Shown here: piece after piece, positions 42,742 to 54,600 of the stretch
Numbering within the stretch: the first letter of the stretch is position 1
Layout: the number at the start of each line of letters is the position of its first letter
NCBI GenBank assembly: GCA_016858145.1
Contig: JAEHOE010000129.1
Location: 248,001 to 312,000, forward strand
Direction: 5' to 3'
From: Edaphochlamys debaryana
Taxonomy: Eukaryota; Chlorophyta; Chlorophyceae; Chlamydomonadales
Length of the DNA stretch: 64,000 nt
Notes under the pieces: model-generated
Databases searched by the model: none
Told to the model about the DNA's origin: nothing
The model's input: the letters and a program-made list of their open reading frames with translations, nothing else
Program-made: the position numbers and the translations under genes

Positions 42742-44482
42742 ATGGCACCAAAGCAGCAGGTGAGCGACCCGAGGGAGCGGTGGCTTAGGGCAGGGCGGCA
42801 CTTCCCGCTCTTTCCGGCTGTTCCGCCTTCTCCCCCCTGTTCCATCCCCTCCCCCTTACTCCCCCTGCTTCCGCCCTCTGCTTTCCGCGCCCGCGACAGG
42901 CGCCAGCGGGTAACGGCGGTGAGGCCAAGGGCCCCCCGGCCTCTACCTGGCAGGGCAAGACACGGGTGAGTCCCATTCCCGCCCCCCGCCTGCCGCCCTC
43001 CCTCTTTCCTTACCGGGATCGCCGGGGCCCGCTCAAGGGCCACACCCTCCGATAGTCAAGAATGGGAGGTCTGCAGCAGACGGTATGTGGAGCACCCTGT
43101 ATGCGGCTTCTCACGCTACGCTCATACCCTGCCTCTATCTCCCGTCATCTTACCCTTCCCCGCTGTCCCTTGGCCCCCTCCAGGCGCAAATGGCTGCAGT
43201 CAAGGCAGCGGGCGGCACCCGCGAAACCCGGGCCGCGGCCCGCGCGGGGCCCCCGGACCTGCCGCTCACCAAGCGCCACAAGACCCAGCACCACGCCCCG
43301 CACGCGGCGGCGCAGCAGAACGCGGCAACCAAACCGGCAGCGGCGTCGCCCCCGCCGCCGCCACCGCCTGCCGCAGCGCCGCCGCCGCTGCCGTCAGTGA
43401 TCGACCTGGCGGAGGCCGAGGAGGCTCTGTGCACCGGGTCGGCATCTGGGTCGGCCGCTGACGTGATGGCGGTGCCGCCCAAGGGAACGGCGGCGGCGGC
43501 GGCCCCCGAGCCCGCCGTCAAGCCCAGCCCCCAGCCCAAGCCGCCGACGCCGCAGCCGGCGAACGAACCACAACTGCCAGGCGATGCTGCCGGACCCAGC
43601 CCGCCCGCCACCGCGGCTGCCCCCCGCATCAAGCCGGGCTCTCCGCACGCCGCCGCGGCGAAGGATGACCCGCTGGCGGCGGCGCTGGAGGGCCTTGCCG
43701 CCGCCGCCGCCGCCGCCACCGCCGCGGGTGACGGCGACGCCTCGGCGGCCCAGGCCTCCGGCGGCGCCTCGCCCAGCGACGAGCAGGCGGGCAGCAGCAA
43801 CCCCGGCGGCGGCGAGCCGGCGGCCGCCCTGCCGCCGGCCGCCATCGCAGCTCCGCCGCCACCACCGCCCGCCGCCGGCTCCGCGGCCGCGGCGCGGCCC
43901 CTGTCCCTCGCCGCTGCGCTCGAGTGCGCCCTGCCCTCCGCCGACCCCGCCGCCCGCCTGCAGCAGCTGCTGACGCTGCTGTCCACCGCCCAGGCCGCCG
44001 TGGGGCAGGTGCAGGCCGACGCCCTGAACGAGCTGGCCTCGGGCCAGGACCGGGCCCGGGCAGAGGCCGAGGCGCAGCGGCTCCGCGCCGACGCGGCGGA
44101 GGCAGCGGAGGCGCGGGCGCTGGAGGCGCTCCGGGCCAAGGCCGGCGGCCTGGCGGAGGCGGAGGCGGCGCTGGCGGCGGCGCGGGAGCGGGCCCGCCGC
44201 CAGGAGGCGCGGCTGGTGGAGCGGCGGGAGCGGGAGGCCAAGGCGACGGAGGAGCTGGCGGCCAAGGGGGAGCGGGTGGCGGCGCTGGAGCGGGACCTGG
44301 CGGGGGAGCGGGCGCGGGGCCGGGAGGCGCGGGAGCGGCTGGGGCGGGAGCTGGCGGCGGCGCAGGCGGCGGCGGCAGAGCAGCAGGCGCGGCGCGAGGC
44401 GGCGGAGGCGGAGCTGGCGCGGATGCGGGCGACGCTGGCGCAGGTGGCGGCGATGGGCGGCGGGCTGGAGGGCGCGGAGTGA
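42742..44482 (+). CDS. Gene E: nuclear coiled-coil protein without Cys4 module
   Basis: Exons 42742-42759 (MAPKQQ), 42900-42965 (APAGNGGEAKGPPASTWQGK), 43184-44482; phase 0, 460 residues. The tiny first exon resembles A-D, but the WADEVF/Cys4 exons are absent. After a Lys/Arg/His patch (LTKRHKTQHH) comes an Ala/Pro-rich region and an acidic LAEAEEALC helix, then about 180 residues of coil from about 43960, ending ELARMRATLAQVAAMGG. That tail resembles those of F, G and H (ELARIFAHLA..., ELARVYAVLDQ). The small Ala/Pro-rich exon could have alternative boundaries. Nuclear coil protein by composition; function unknown. Confidence 0.7.
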
Positions 44483-46080
44483 GGGGCCCGGTGCAGGGCA
44501 TGCGGGCGTGAGGGTGCGTGGGACGAAGGGGGGCACAGTGAGGCGTACGGCCCACAGGGGGCAGGGCAAGGTCAAGGGTTGGCGCGGACCGCATGGCGAG
44601 GGTCGAGCAATGGGCGAGGGGCGGGGCGAACAGGGTGGGTAAGGGAGCCGAGATAAGGGCAGAGGTGGAGGCGCGGACCAGAATGGCGCCAAGGGCATGC
44701 GACGGAGATCTTGAGTGCGATGCCGGGCTAGACCTGTCAGTCTAGGGCCGGATTGGCTGCTCATAAGCCGAATCCGAGGGTACGGCATGTCGTTGACCCA
44801 ATTACGGCACGATCCCAGGGAACGAACAGTCGTTGGATGCCTGCATTGGCCTGCACTGGCAGGCATGGGGCTGTAGCTGCTGGCGTTAGTGGACTCCGCA
44901 ACCCTCTAGCAACGGCAACGGGGGCCAGGAGCCGCACCTGCTACTGGCACATCCCAGGAGCGACTCGGGGGCACGGGTACTGAGGAGACACGGCTTTGCA
45001 CACCAAAAACGTGTGGGACACTGCCGGGCCACACATCAACGGAACCCAAGTGCAATGCACCTGCCTGCACAGCAGTAGCCCGTGCCGTCACAGCCTGGCC
45101 ACCAGCCCGCTGCCCGCGCCATGCCGCTACCTTGTCTCTTGTGTCTTGGCCAGCGTCACTTTGTGCCATTGTGCCATCAAGCCCCGCTTAGCATTTCACA
45201 GCAGGAGTTGCTTGCCCCTGGCCACTGGAGGCATGGCCACTCCGAAACCATTACGATGTCGCATCTCCAAACCCCTTAACAAAGCACGCCTACGGCACGT
45301 CCCGGATAATACTCCACGCCTGGCGCCGTAAACCAAAGCCGGACACGCAGGACTGATAACCTCTGCAGGCTCCGCCGCTCAAGGAGCAGTCTTCCTTTGC
45401 CAACCCCAGCGACGTCGCAGCCAGGGAACAACTCCACAGGCCTGCCGCCCCTTGCGTTGCCTGCACGTGCCACGCCAAGCCGCGCTATGCCGCTTGCAAC
45501 GCGGCAACGCCTGCGGTGCCACGTAGGCTGTTAGTACTCCACCCCCCGCTACACCTCCGGACTAGATGCCTTGCACCCCAAACCTTCCGCATGTCGCAGC
45601 GGTTTAGGTCGCTCGTCTCCTGCCGCTCAAGGAGCGGCCGCTCCGAAACCAAGATCCGATCCGTCGATGCGGGTCTACAGCAACTTCAGCCATGCCGTAC
45701 GAAAGGAAGCCGTCAAGCCGTTAAGCCTTAAAATCGGGCAAGCGAGCAAGTGCGCAGCGAAATCGCTATCCCCACAACCTGTAACCAACGCCTTGCGCTG
45801 CAAAAGGTTAGCTAACATTAAAGTGGCTTGTCTTCGAAACCCACGCCTCGGCCCACAAGTCTCCGCAAACCCACGCCTCGGCCCGCAATCAACGTCCCAG
45901 ATAGAAGCGAAACCCATCAAGCCATGAAGACTCCTGAAGATGACCCTTGCTCAAGGTCGTGGCCTGGGGCGTCCCCGCTCCCCGCTTCTCGCCAACTGAT
46001 TCGACGCCCCCATGGTACAGCGCACAAGCCCCGTGAGCCCCACCGTCTCATCTTGGACATGTGCGCAGAAGCGTCTTCGC
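44483..46080. other. Intergenic region E-F (tail-to-tail)
   Basis: 3' flanks of gene E (+) and gene F (-). Segments near 44950-45060 and 45930-46080 match 49290-49410 and 49987-50148, the 3' flank of gene G, so F and G were duplicated with their downstream sequence. A ~30-bp direct repeat with CCCACGCCTCGGCCC lies at 45839-45890. No gene supported. Confidence 0.5.
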
Positions 46081-48202
46081 TCACTCCGCCCTCTGCAGCT
46101 GCATCCCCGGCGTCTGGGCCAGGTGCGCAAAGATGCGCGCCAGCTCGGCCTCCGCCTTCTCCTTGGCCTCCCGCTCCCGGTCCCTGCTGCTCTTGACCTC
46201 CGCCAGCTCCGCCTCCGCCGCCTCCCGGGCGGCGCGCTCCCTGTCCCCGCTGCTCCTGGCCTCCGCCGCCTCCTCCTCCGCCTTCTCCCGCGCCGCCCGC
46301 TCCCTGTCCCCGCTGCTCGTGGCCTCCGCCAGCTCCGCCTTGACCTCCACCAGTTCCGCCTTGGCCTCATCCCACTCCGCCTCCGCCGCCTCCCGCGCCG
46401 CGCGCTCTTCTGCCTCGCCTCGCCGTGCTGCGCGCGCTGTGGCCACCGCCACCCCCGCCTCCTCCTGCGCCGCCCGCTCCCTGGCCTCAGCCGCCCTCGC
46501 CGCCTCCGCTTCCTTTTTTGAAGCTGCCAGGGCCGCTCGGAGCCGCGCCAGCTCCTGCTCAGCCGCCTCGACCGCCGCCGCCTGCTGCCGCAGAGCTGCC
46601 GAGCTCAGAGGCGCCGCAGGCAGCTGCGATGGCCCCGGCCCCGGGCCACCCACCGCCACCGCCTGCGGCGCTCCCGGCGGTGCCACACCGAAGATTGACA
46701 GGACCAGGTCGAGGGTTGGGTCAGCGGCCGGGGCCAGCATCACACTAGACACGAGATTGGCGACATCCGCGGCGCTCATGCCGTTAATTCCCGCGTTAAA
46801 GCATCCAGTGGCTGCAGCAGTGAATACATCGACCATGTCCGGGACCACGCCCGCAGCCCCTCCTGCGGCAGCGCCCGGGCCTTCTTCGCCGGAGCCCTCT
46901 GCGCCCGAGGTCTTGCTGCCCGAGGGCTCTCCGCCTGAGGGCTCTCCGCCCGAAGGCTCTCCGCCCGAAATCTCCCCGCCCGAGGCCTCGCCGCCAGACG
47001 TCTCGCCGCCCGAGGCCTCTCCGCCTGTGCCCTCTCCGCCCGTGCCGGCACTGCGCTGCGGCTCGCCATCCCCGCTGCCGCTGCCGTCAGAGGCGTCGGA
47101 ACCGTCCGGGTCGCTGCAGGTTGTGCCCTGGGAGCTCGCCGCTTTGTCGCTGTCCACCTGGCCTCCACCGGCGGTGCGGTCGTGGGAGGGGGGGGCGCTG
47201 TTGCCCGGGCCCGAGGCGGGGGACTGCGCCGGGAGACGGCGTGGGGGGCCGGCCGGTTCGGGCGTCGCTTCCTGCTTGACCTGCCTCAGAGGCGGCAGGC
47301 CCCGGGCAAGCGGGCCGCGGGCAAGCGCCGCAGCCCGCGGCGCGTCGTGACATGACCCCGCTGACTCGGAGGGGGGGTCGGTGCCCTCGCCGCTCCGGCT
47401 GTGGCGTGCCTTTTTGCGCTGGGTCTCGGGACCACCGCTGGCAGCTGCGGCGGCGCCAGTGCGCTTTACTGGCCGAGGGCCCGGAACGGCCTGCGTAGGG
47501 CACGCACACGAGGGTGTCAGAACGCGCTCGGTCCCTCAGGACACACGCGTAGGGCGGAGTCAGCCCGAGCACAGTCTCAGGCTCCATCAGGACCTGACCA
47601 CGCACCTGCACGCGAGCGGCCTGCGATTGTTGTTCAACGGGAGAGTACCTAGGAGAACTCGGTGGGTCCTCTTGCGACTGCTCAACGCTGGCCGCTGGCG
47701 GCATGTTCAGCTGCTGCAGAAGCCAGTGACCTGGAGGAAAAGGCGTGAGTGCCGTCCTTGAGATGCAGATGCATGCCTGGGCACCAGGCTTTCCCCGCGC
47801 TCGTTTCAGCGACGGTCACAAGGACCGCAAGATGGATGAAACTCGCTGAGAACTTACTTGAGCGTCAGTAGCTGGCCGGAGCTCCTCGCCTCGCCAGATC
47901 CTCAAACCCAAACGGAACACAGTGGTCGCCACACGCTCAACTGGTCTGAGTGTGCGGTCTAGATTGCCTGGAAGTATGGGCGCGGAAGCGCTTTGTCTCC
48001 CCGAACCCGCCAAACCCCGCACCCCCGTACTGCACTATCTTGCGGTCCGCACGCCGCCCAAACCCCCCGGGCACGCCCTGCCCCTGCCCTGCCCTGCCCT
48101 TGCCTTCAGTTCTTGCCTCCTGCCTGCTGTTTCAGCTCCCCAAGTGCGCCTTCCCCTAATACCGCCACTACCTTGCGCCACGGCCCACGGCCCATGGGCC
48201 AT
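46081..48202 (-). CDS. Gene F: nuclear coiled-coil protein
   Basis: Minus strand. Proposed exons: 48202-48172 (MAHGPWAVAQ), 47967-47858 (LRPVERVATTVFRLGLRIW), 47713-47606 (QLNMPPAASVEQSQ), 47490-46081; junction phases agree, 552 residues. The last exon opens with PRPVKRTG and a second basic patch PETQRKKARHS, then Ser/Glu/Gly repeats (SGGE... units, about 46900-47040), a short Ala/Val segment (ADVANLVSSVMLA) and a C-terminal coil ending ELARIFAHLAQTPGMQLQ. Gene G has the same tail and the same 3' flank. The first exon is less certain than the rest. Function unknown; a nuclear role is inferred from the basic patches. Confidence 0.65.
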
Positions 48203-50148
48203 GGCCCGTTTACCCGGCCCAAGTACTAGGAAACCGCTTAGCTGCGTCGTGTGACTCGTGTCGGGGCTTGCCTTCTTTCCTGGAGCGGCGCGGGGGGCCG
48301 CGGTAGGAGTGCCGCACGGCACAGCTGCCACACTGCCGCACGGCACAGCTTACACGACGCGCATGCATCGTGTAGGCGACACGCTGGATGCATGTTGAGT
48401 GGCACGCGCGGCCGCGTCCGGCGCCGGGGCTGCCCGCGGCCGCGCGCTGTGTTCTGCGTGCCCTTGGCGAGGCCCTTGGTTCTGACGGCACTCTACTTCT
48501 ACACTGCCGCGCTGCCTGGCGGCAGGGGCGCCTCAGCATAGGCGTAGCTCCTGCTCCGCCTGCCGGCGAAGGCTGGGGCAAGCCATTGCCCTGCGTGCCC
48601 CAGACCTGCCCCTGCCCTGCCGCGGCCCGGCTGCGGGTTATTCCAGCAGCATCTACACCCGACCGCATACCCCGTTGGTTGTTGTCTTAAGATCTTGCGC
48701 CCTGCCTGCTGCCTCAGCTCCCGCCGCCTGCTCCAGAGGCAGGGTGTCGTTCTCCAGGTCACCAGGGGAACCAGGCTCGAACTCTCAAGCTAGCGGTGGC
48801 ACTCACCTGCTGCGCCCCCGCTCCCAGCCTGCCCCCGCTCTCGCCATGCTAGTCACCTGGTCCTAATCCCTCCCCCAGGGGTGTCGTTGCCTCATCCAGC
48901 TATCACCGGGCCTTGCGCTGGAGCTCAGGCTCACCGCCGCCTGCGCCAGCTGGTGGCCAGCAACTGCGCTTGCTCGGGGTTGCCGGCCCCGAGCGGCCAG
49001 TGTGTTCACCATCCACCCTGCCGTGCGACGCCTCGCTATTGGCGCCGATTCGGGGCTCCGGCTCTGAGGCCGCTGGGTTCAGGGCCCGAATCCTGGTTAC
49101 AGATGGAGTGCATGGGACGATGGGAGTGTCCTCGCAGTCATGCCGCAACCGACTGCACACACACGGGCCCAGATGCCCGGCGATGGGCGGCGGGCTGGAG
49201 GGCCCAGAGTGGGGGGTGGGAGGGCGGGATGAAGGCCTCGGAGCTGTGTTGCCATCATGGGGTGCGTTTAGCTGCCCGGCTCAAGGAGCGACATTGGGGC
49301 AATCAAACGGTGGAGGCACGGCTTTGCACACAAGAAGCTTCCGGAGCGACACCGGCGACACTGCCGGTCCACACACCGAAGGAGCCCGAGTGCAATGCAC
49401 GTGCCCATGGACTGAGTCCGCACCGTTCGCCTTGCACTAACAGCACGTACTAGCCGTCACGGCCGGGTCTCCAGGCTTGCAACGCACTGCGCGCCATATG
49501 CCGGTTAGCAGCAACGCCTACGGTGGATGTACTCCCCACGCTCTGCATCTCACAGCAGAATACTGTCTTGTCCCTGGCCACCCGCATACTCAACCTCATG
49601 TCTTGACCCGGGCTTAACGCCCCAGGTGGAAGTGGAACCCATACCGTCAAACAGAATACGCAGACGGCCCTCAAGCCCCGAAGATGAGCTTTGGGCAACG
49701 TCATGACAGCACTGCATACAATACCCAAGCCCCAGCCAGGGCCCGGGTAAGACAAAGGCCCTTTCAACCAACGCCCCGCGCACGAACACTTCTGCATACC
49801 ACAGCAGGACAGTTGCTTGCGGGCCTGGCCGCTGCGGGCATAGCCACTTCCAGGCCAACGGATTAGGGAGGCTCCATGCATGCCTTGTGCTGCAAGCCTG
49901 CGCCTCGTGGTGACATAACTAGGGAGACGGCCCTCCAACCCGAACGTTAGTGCACTCAAAGCCTCTTTGCCGCCTTTCACAGAGAAAGAAGACTCCTGCA
50001 GCTGACCCTTGCTCAAGGTCGTGGCCCCTGGCGTCCCCGCTCCCCGCTTCATTCTCGCCAACTGCTTCTCGACGCCCCCATGGTACAGCGCACAAGCCCC
50101 GTGAGCCCCACCGTCTCATCATGGACATGTGCGCAGAAGCGTTTTCGC
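48203..50148. other. Intergenic region between F (5') and G (3')
   Basis: Promoter side of F and 3' flank of G. TGCCGCACGGCACAGCT occurs twice near 48309 and 48334, followed by an ACACGA/TCGTGT inverted repeat. 49290-50148 is partly a copy of 44950-46080. No gene could be supported. Confidence 0.45.
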
Positions 50149-51531
50149 TCACTCGGCCCTCTGCAGCTGCATCCCCGGCATGTCGGCCAGGTGCGCAAAG
50201 ATGCGCGCCAGCTCGGCCTTGGCTGCCACCTTGGCCTCCGCCAGCTCCGCCTCCGCCTTCTCCTTGGCCTCCCGCTCCCGGTCCCGGCTGCGCTTGACCT
50301 CCGCCAGCTCCGCCTCCGCCGCCTCCCGGGCCGCGCGTGCCGCGGCCACCGCCACCCCCGCTTCCTCCCGTGCCGCGGCCTCCGCCGCCCTCGCCGCCTC
50401 TGCTTCCTTCTTGGCATCCGCCAGGGCCGCGCGAAGCTCCGCCACCTCCCGCTCCACTGCCTCCGCCGCCGCGGCCTGTTGCCGCAGAGCCGCCGGGCTG
50501 AGGAGCTCAAGCAGCAACGACGCCGCCTCTGGCCCGGCAGCAGTGGCCCCGGCCGCAGGAGCAGCGGCCCCCGCCGCCGCCCCCGCCAGGCCCGCCAATG
50601 GAAGCATGCTCAGCATGGCCCCCAAGCTGATCCAAGCTGCCTCCAGCGCAGTCTCCGCCACCACTCCGGGGCCCAGCAATCCCACTCCGAGAGTCTTGGG
50701 GCCAACCTGCGGCTGCTGGGGCGCCGCCGCCGCCGCAGCGCTGCCAGCACCTGGAGGCGCGCAGCTCCTGTCGGGGTCGCGGGCTGCTTGAGGGACTGCA
50801 GCACCGCCGTAAGGCACTTGATCACGACAGCCGTGACGGGGAACTTGCTGAGGTCGGCGCCCCGTCCTAGCTCGCAGCGCTGCATGGCGTCCGTGAGAAT
50901 GCGCTTGCCGCGGTGCGCCTTGGATCCGGGGCCATCGCGGGCCGCCATCCCTGCGAAGCACCCCAGATTCCGCTGTAGCATGGGCATGCGCTCCTTGATC
51001 GCAGCAACGAGGCCCCAGTACTCCTCCATTTGCTGGGGCGTGACCGCAGCCTGGGTGCAGGCAGGCTGCAGAGGCTGGGCAGCAGGGGGGGCGGCGGGGC
51101 CAGCGTTGCCATCGCCCGCAGCCTCTCCGACTCCACCGCTGCTGCCGTGACGTGCCTTCTTCTGCTGGGGCTCGGGACTGCCGCCGACAAGTGCGGCGGC
51201 GGGGTCCGTGGCGCAGCCTCGCTTCCGGTGTTCACCCCCGCTCTGGGCCTTAGTGCCGTCCTCGTCTGGCGCAGGCCGGGGCACGGAAGCCGCCTGCGCG
51301 CAAGGGAGATCACGTATCAGCGACCAACGGTATATTACCCACACTACAGCATCATGCGATACCCACGAACCGCACTGCTTACGGCGTCGTCTTCCTTGTT
51401 GGGCACCCACCAGCACGCAGCAGCTCCCGTCGCGCAAACAACCTCTCTGGCCCCTACCAAAGCACACAAAGCACGCCAGACGCTCACCCCAAGTTCACGC
51501 TCACCCCAAGTCCCAACCCGTGCTGCTGCAT
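50149..51531 (-). CDS. Gene G: nuclear coiled-coil protein with an extra helical domain
   Basis: Minus strand. Likely exons: 51531-51505 (MQQHGLGLG, tentative), 51293-50805 and 50706-50149; about 357 residues. The second exon has KAQSGGEHRKRG and a basic patch PEPQQKKARHG like genes F and H. It then has a helical block absent from them (EEYWGLVAAIKERMPMLQRN ... GKRILTDAMQRCEL ... VIKCLTAVLQSLK) with weak resemblance to the short helical segment of Mediator MED15; that likeness is only suggestive. The frame changes between this block and the coil; a 98-nt GTGCTG...CCGCAG intron (50804-50707) or a 44-nt one would reconcile it, otherwise a frameshift must be assumed. The coil ends ELARIFAHLADMPGMQLQ, almost identical to F. 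Confidence 0.6.
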
Positions 51532-51689
51532 CCCCGCAGCTGGTCTATGCACGTGCCGACATAGAATATATATCCTTGCCCCCCGGCTCGCGGTGCTCAC
51601 ACAGGTCTCGTGCGTTGTCCACATCGATGCCCACACATCCCCCACCAGCACCCCCATCCCCATACCTCCCGGATCACCCGCTCCCTCCT

Positions 51690-54600
51690 TTAACCGTCCC
51701 TCTGCTGCTGCCTGCCCGGAAGCTGGTCGAGGACCGCATACACACGAGCCAGCTCCGCCTCCTTCGCCTCTCGTGCCTCCCGCTCCCTTGCCGCCCCGCC
51801 CCGGGCCTCATCCCGCTCCGCCTCCGCCGCCACCTTCGCCGCCCGCTCCCTTGCCTCTCCGCCCCGGGCCCCTGCCAGCTCCTGCTGCAGCCTCCGGGCC
51901 TCGGCCTCGGATCCAGCAAGCGTCCGATGGAGCTCCTTCTTCGAAGCCAGCAGCTGTGCCACCTGCTCCTTGGCGGTCCGCGCCTCCGTCCGTGCCGCCT
52001 CCGCCTCCTCCTGCACCGCCGCCAGCTGGGCTCGGAGCTGTGTCGCCTCTGCCTCCGCGGCCACCCGCGCCGCCGCCAGCTGCTCCCGCTCTCGTATCAG
52101 CGCCCCATGCTCCGCCACCGCAGCCGCCGCATGCTGCAGCATGGCTGCCTGCTGCAGTAAAGCCTCGGGGATCAGACCCGGCAGCGAGGTCCCAGCCCCC
52201 GTCGTCGCCGCCGCTGCTGCACCGGCGACCGATGGCAGCGGCGGCGGCGGTGCCAGCGGTAGGACGCCGGGGGTCGCTGGGGCGGGGCTCGGGCCGTCGG
52301 CTGTGGTCCCAGCGGCTTTGGTTGTGTGGTAGGCCGCAGCACCCGGTGCGTCAGAAGGGGGCGTGTGGAAGGCGGCTGCCGGCGGGGCTTGGGCCGCCTG
52401 GGCTGAGGCCGCCGCAGCGCTGGGAGGCTGCTGGCCCGGCGCTAGCGCTTCCGCCCCGACCGCACCCAAGCTCACTTCGGCCCCTGCTGCTGCAGCGGCG
52501 GCGGGCTCTCCACCCCTGCCCCTGCTGAGCCTCCGCTTCCCCCTGCCGCCCCCCCTGCCGCCACCGGGCGCGTCTGCACCCTCCACGCCCCTGCTGCCAG
52601 GCCGCTGGGAACCTGTCGCTCCACCGCCGCCGCCATGATCCTCAGCGGCGGCCCATCCGTGCGGCTGCAGGAGCGCCGTGGTGAGTGAGGGCGAGCTGGC
52701 CTCCGGGCCCTGGGCCTGGGCCTGGGCCTGGGCCTGGGCCTGAAGCGCGGGATCTCCAGCGCCGTCGCGCACGCGCCGCCACCCACCTCTCTGCTGGCGG
52801 GGTGGCGGGCCGCCGGCCGGGGCCATAGCCCCCTGGGCAGCATCCGCTGGTGGGGGGCTGGAGGCTTGGGGCGGGGTAAGCACCTCCTCCTTGACCTCCT
52901 CATCCGCCGGCTTGACGTCGTCCGGCGGTGGGAGGCTGTGCGTCGGCCCTGGCATAGCGGCCAGTGGGGTCGCCACTGCCCCCACTGCCGCAGGCGCCGA
53001 GATGGCTTGTGCCTTTGGCGGCGGCGGCAGGGCCGATGCAGTTACCGCCGCCGCCGCCGCTGGCACAGGCACCTCAGGAGCCTGAGTCGCCGCCGCCGTC
53101 GCCGCCGGCTGCCCCCGCTGCGGCGACTCAGGCGCTGCTGGCGACGCGGCTGCCTCCACGGCTTGGAGCGGCTCGGCGGCAGCGGCGTCGTCACCTTTGC
53201 CGGCGTCTGCGCTGATCTTGCCGCGGCGAGGCTTCTTGCGCTGGTGCTGGGGAGTGCCGCCGGCAGCGGCGGCAGCGGCGGCGGGGGCGGCGGCGAAAGC
53301 GGCGGCGGCGCTGCCCCGCCTCGGCCGCTTCCGCTGCTCCGACACGGCCTGGCACGCCGCCTCGTCCTCCGCGCCCTCCGCCGCCGCCTCGGGCTCCGAG
53401 TTTGTACCCACGGGGCCCTCCTCCTGCAGCCGGCGCTCGTAGCCGCCGCCGGGCACCGGGGTCAGGGCCACAACCTTCCGCACGACAGCGTCGGAGGCTT
53501 CGGAGGTGGAGGGCCCGGCCGGGTCGGCGGCAGCGCCTCCGGCCGGTGCCGCCGCCAGCAGCGCATCCAGCTGGGCGACGTAGTGCCGCACGGCCGTGGC
53601 GACGCGGTCGTCATCGTCAGCCTGCGGGCCGGGAGGAGAAGAACACAGGGCAGTCTTCAATGGGATGCTAGGGCAGCAAGACAGGGAGACAGGGAGACAG
53701 GAGGGGTACGCTCAGGCAAGCAAGGCCGCCTACAGCGGTCCTCGATTGTGCCTCAACAGGATGCAGGGCAGCAGTTTGTGATCAGCGGAGCGGAAAAGTA
53801 AGCGCGCTTGCAGGCGACCAAGGAGTGCGCTCAGGCATGCAAAGCAGCTTCAGACGGGTCTAGTGAGCACCCTCGGGCCCTGCCCCCGCGCGTTCCGGCG
53901 CCTGAGGCTGCTCAGCAGTACGTAGCCCCCGCATGAGGTTCCCGTGTTTCCTGCTATTGTACGACTCGCTCGCCCCCGCCCCCACCTTGGCGACCTTGCT
54001 CTGCAGCGCGCTGCCCTTGACCGGCAGGCCCAGATCCAGCTGGAGCTGCTCCTCCGGAACCTGGATCCACAGCACGCACTCGGGATCCAGCTCCACCACG
54101 GGCCCGGGCGCGTACGCCTTGCCCGCGCCCGCCGCCGCCTCGCCGCCCGACCGCAGCTGCAGCCACCGCTGCGGCTCATCGCTGTGGACTGTGGAAATGC
54201 GCGCCGCGATGAAGAAGACGCGGCCCTTGTCGTTGCCGCGAATCCAGGAGTAGCTGCTTGACCACTGGTTCTTGGCCGCCGTCAAGGGCTTGCCGGGTGC
54301 GAAGCGGGAGGGCAGGACCTGGCTCGTGACGGGCGTGACCTGGCAGGGCGGTGAAACGACACGAGGTGTGGCTTGCTGTGCCCCCAGAGGGCACCGGGAT
54401 TCATGCGCGAGTGTGGGACGTGGTGTGTCTGGCCGCGATATGCGCGATGGACCGGGCCAGAAGGTACAAGTATGCGCACAGGGACGCTCAGGACCACTCC
54501 TTGATGATGGCACAGGCTTTAGCAGTAGCACGAGGCGAGTTTGAGGGCCGTTTGCAGTGTTTTGCGGAGGTTGGGCTCACGCACAGGGGCTGGGATGAGG

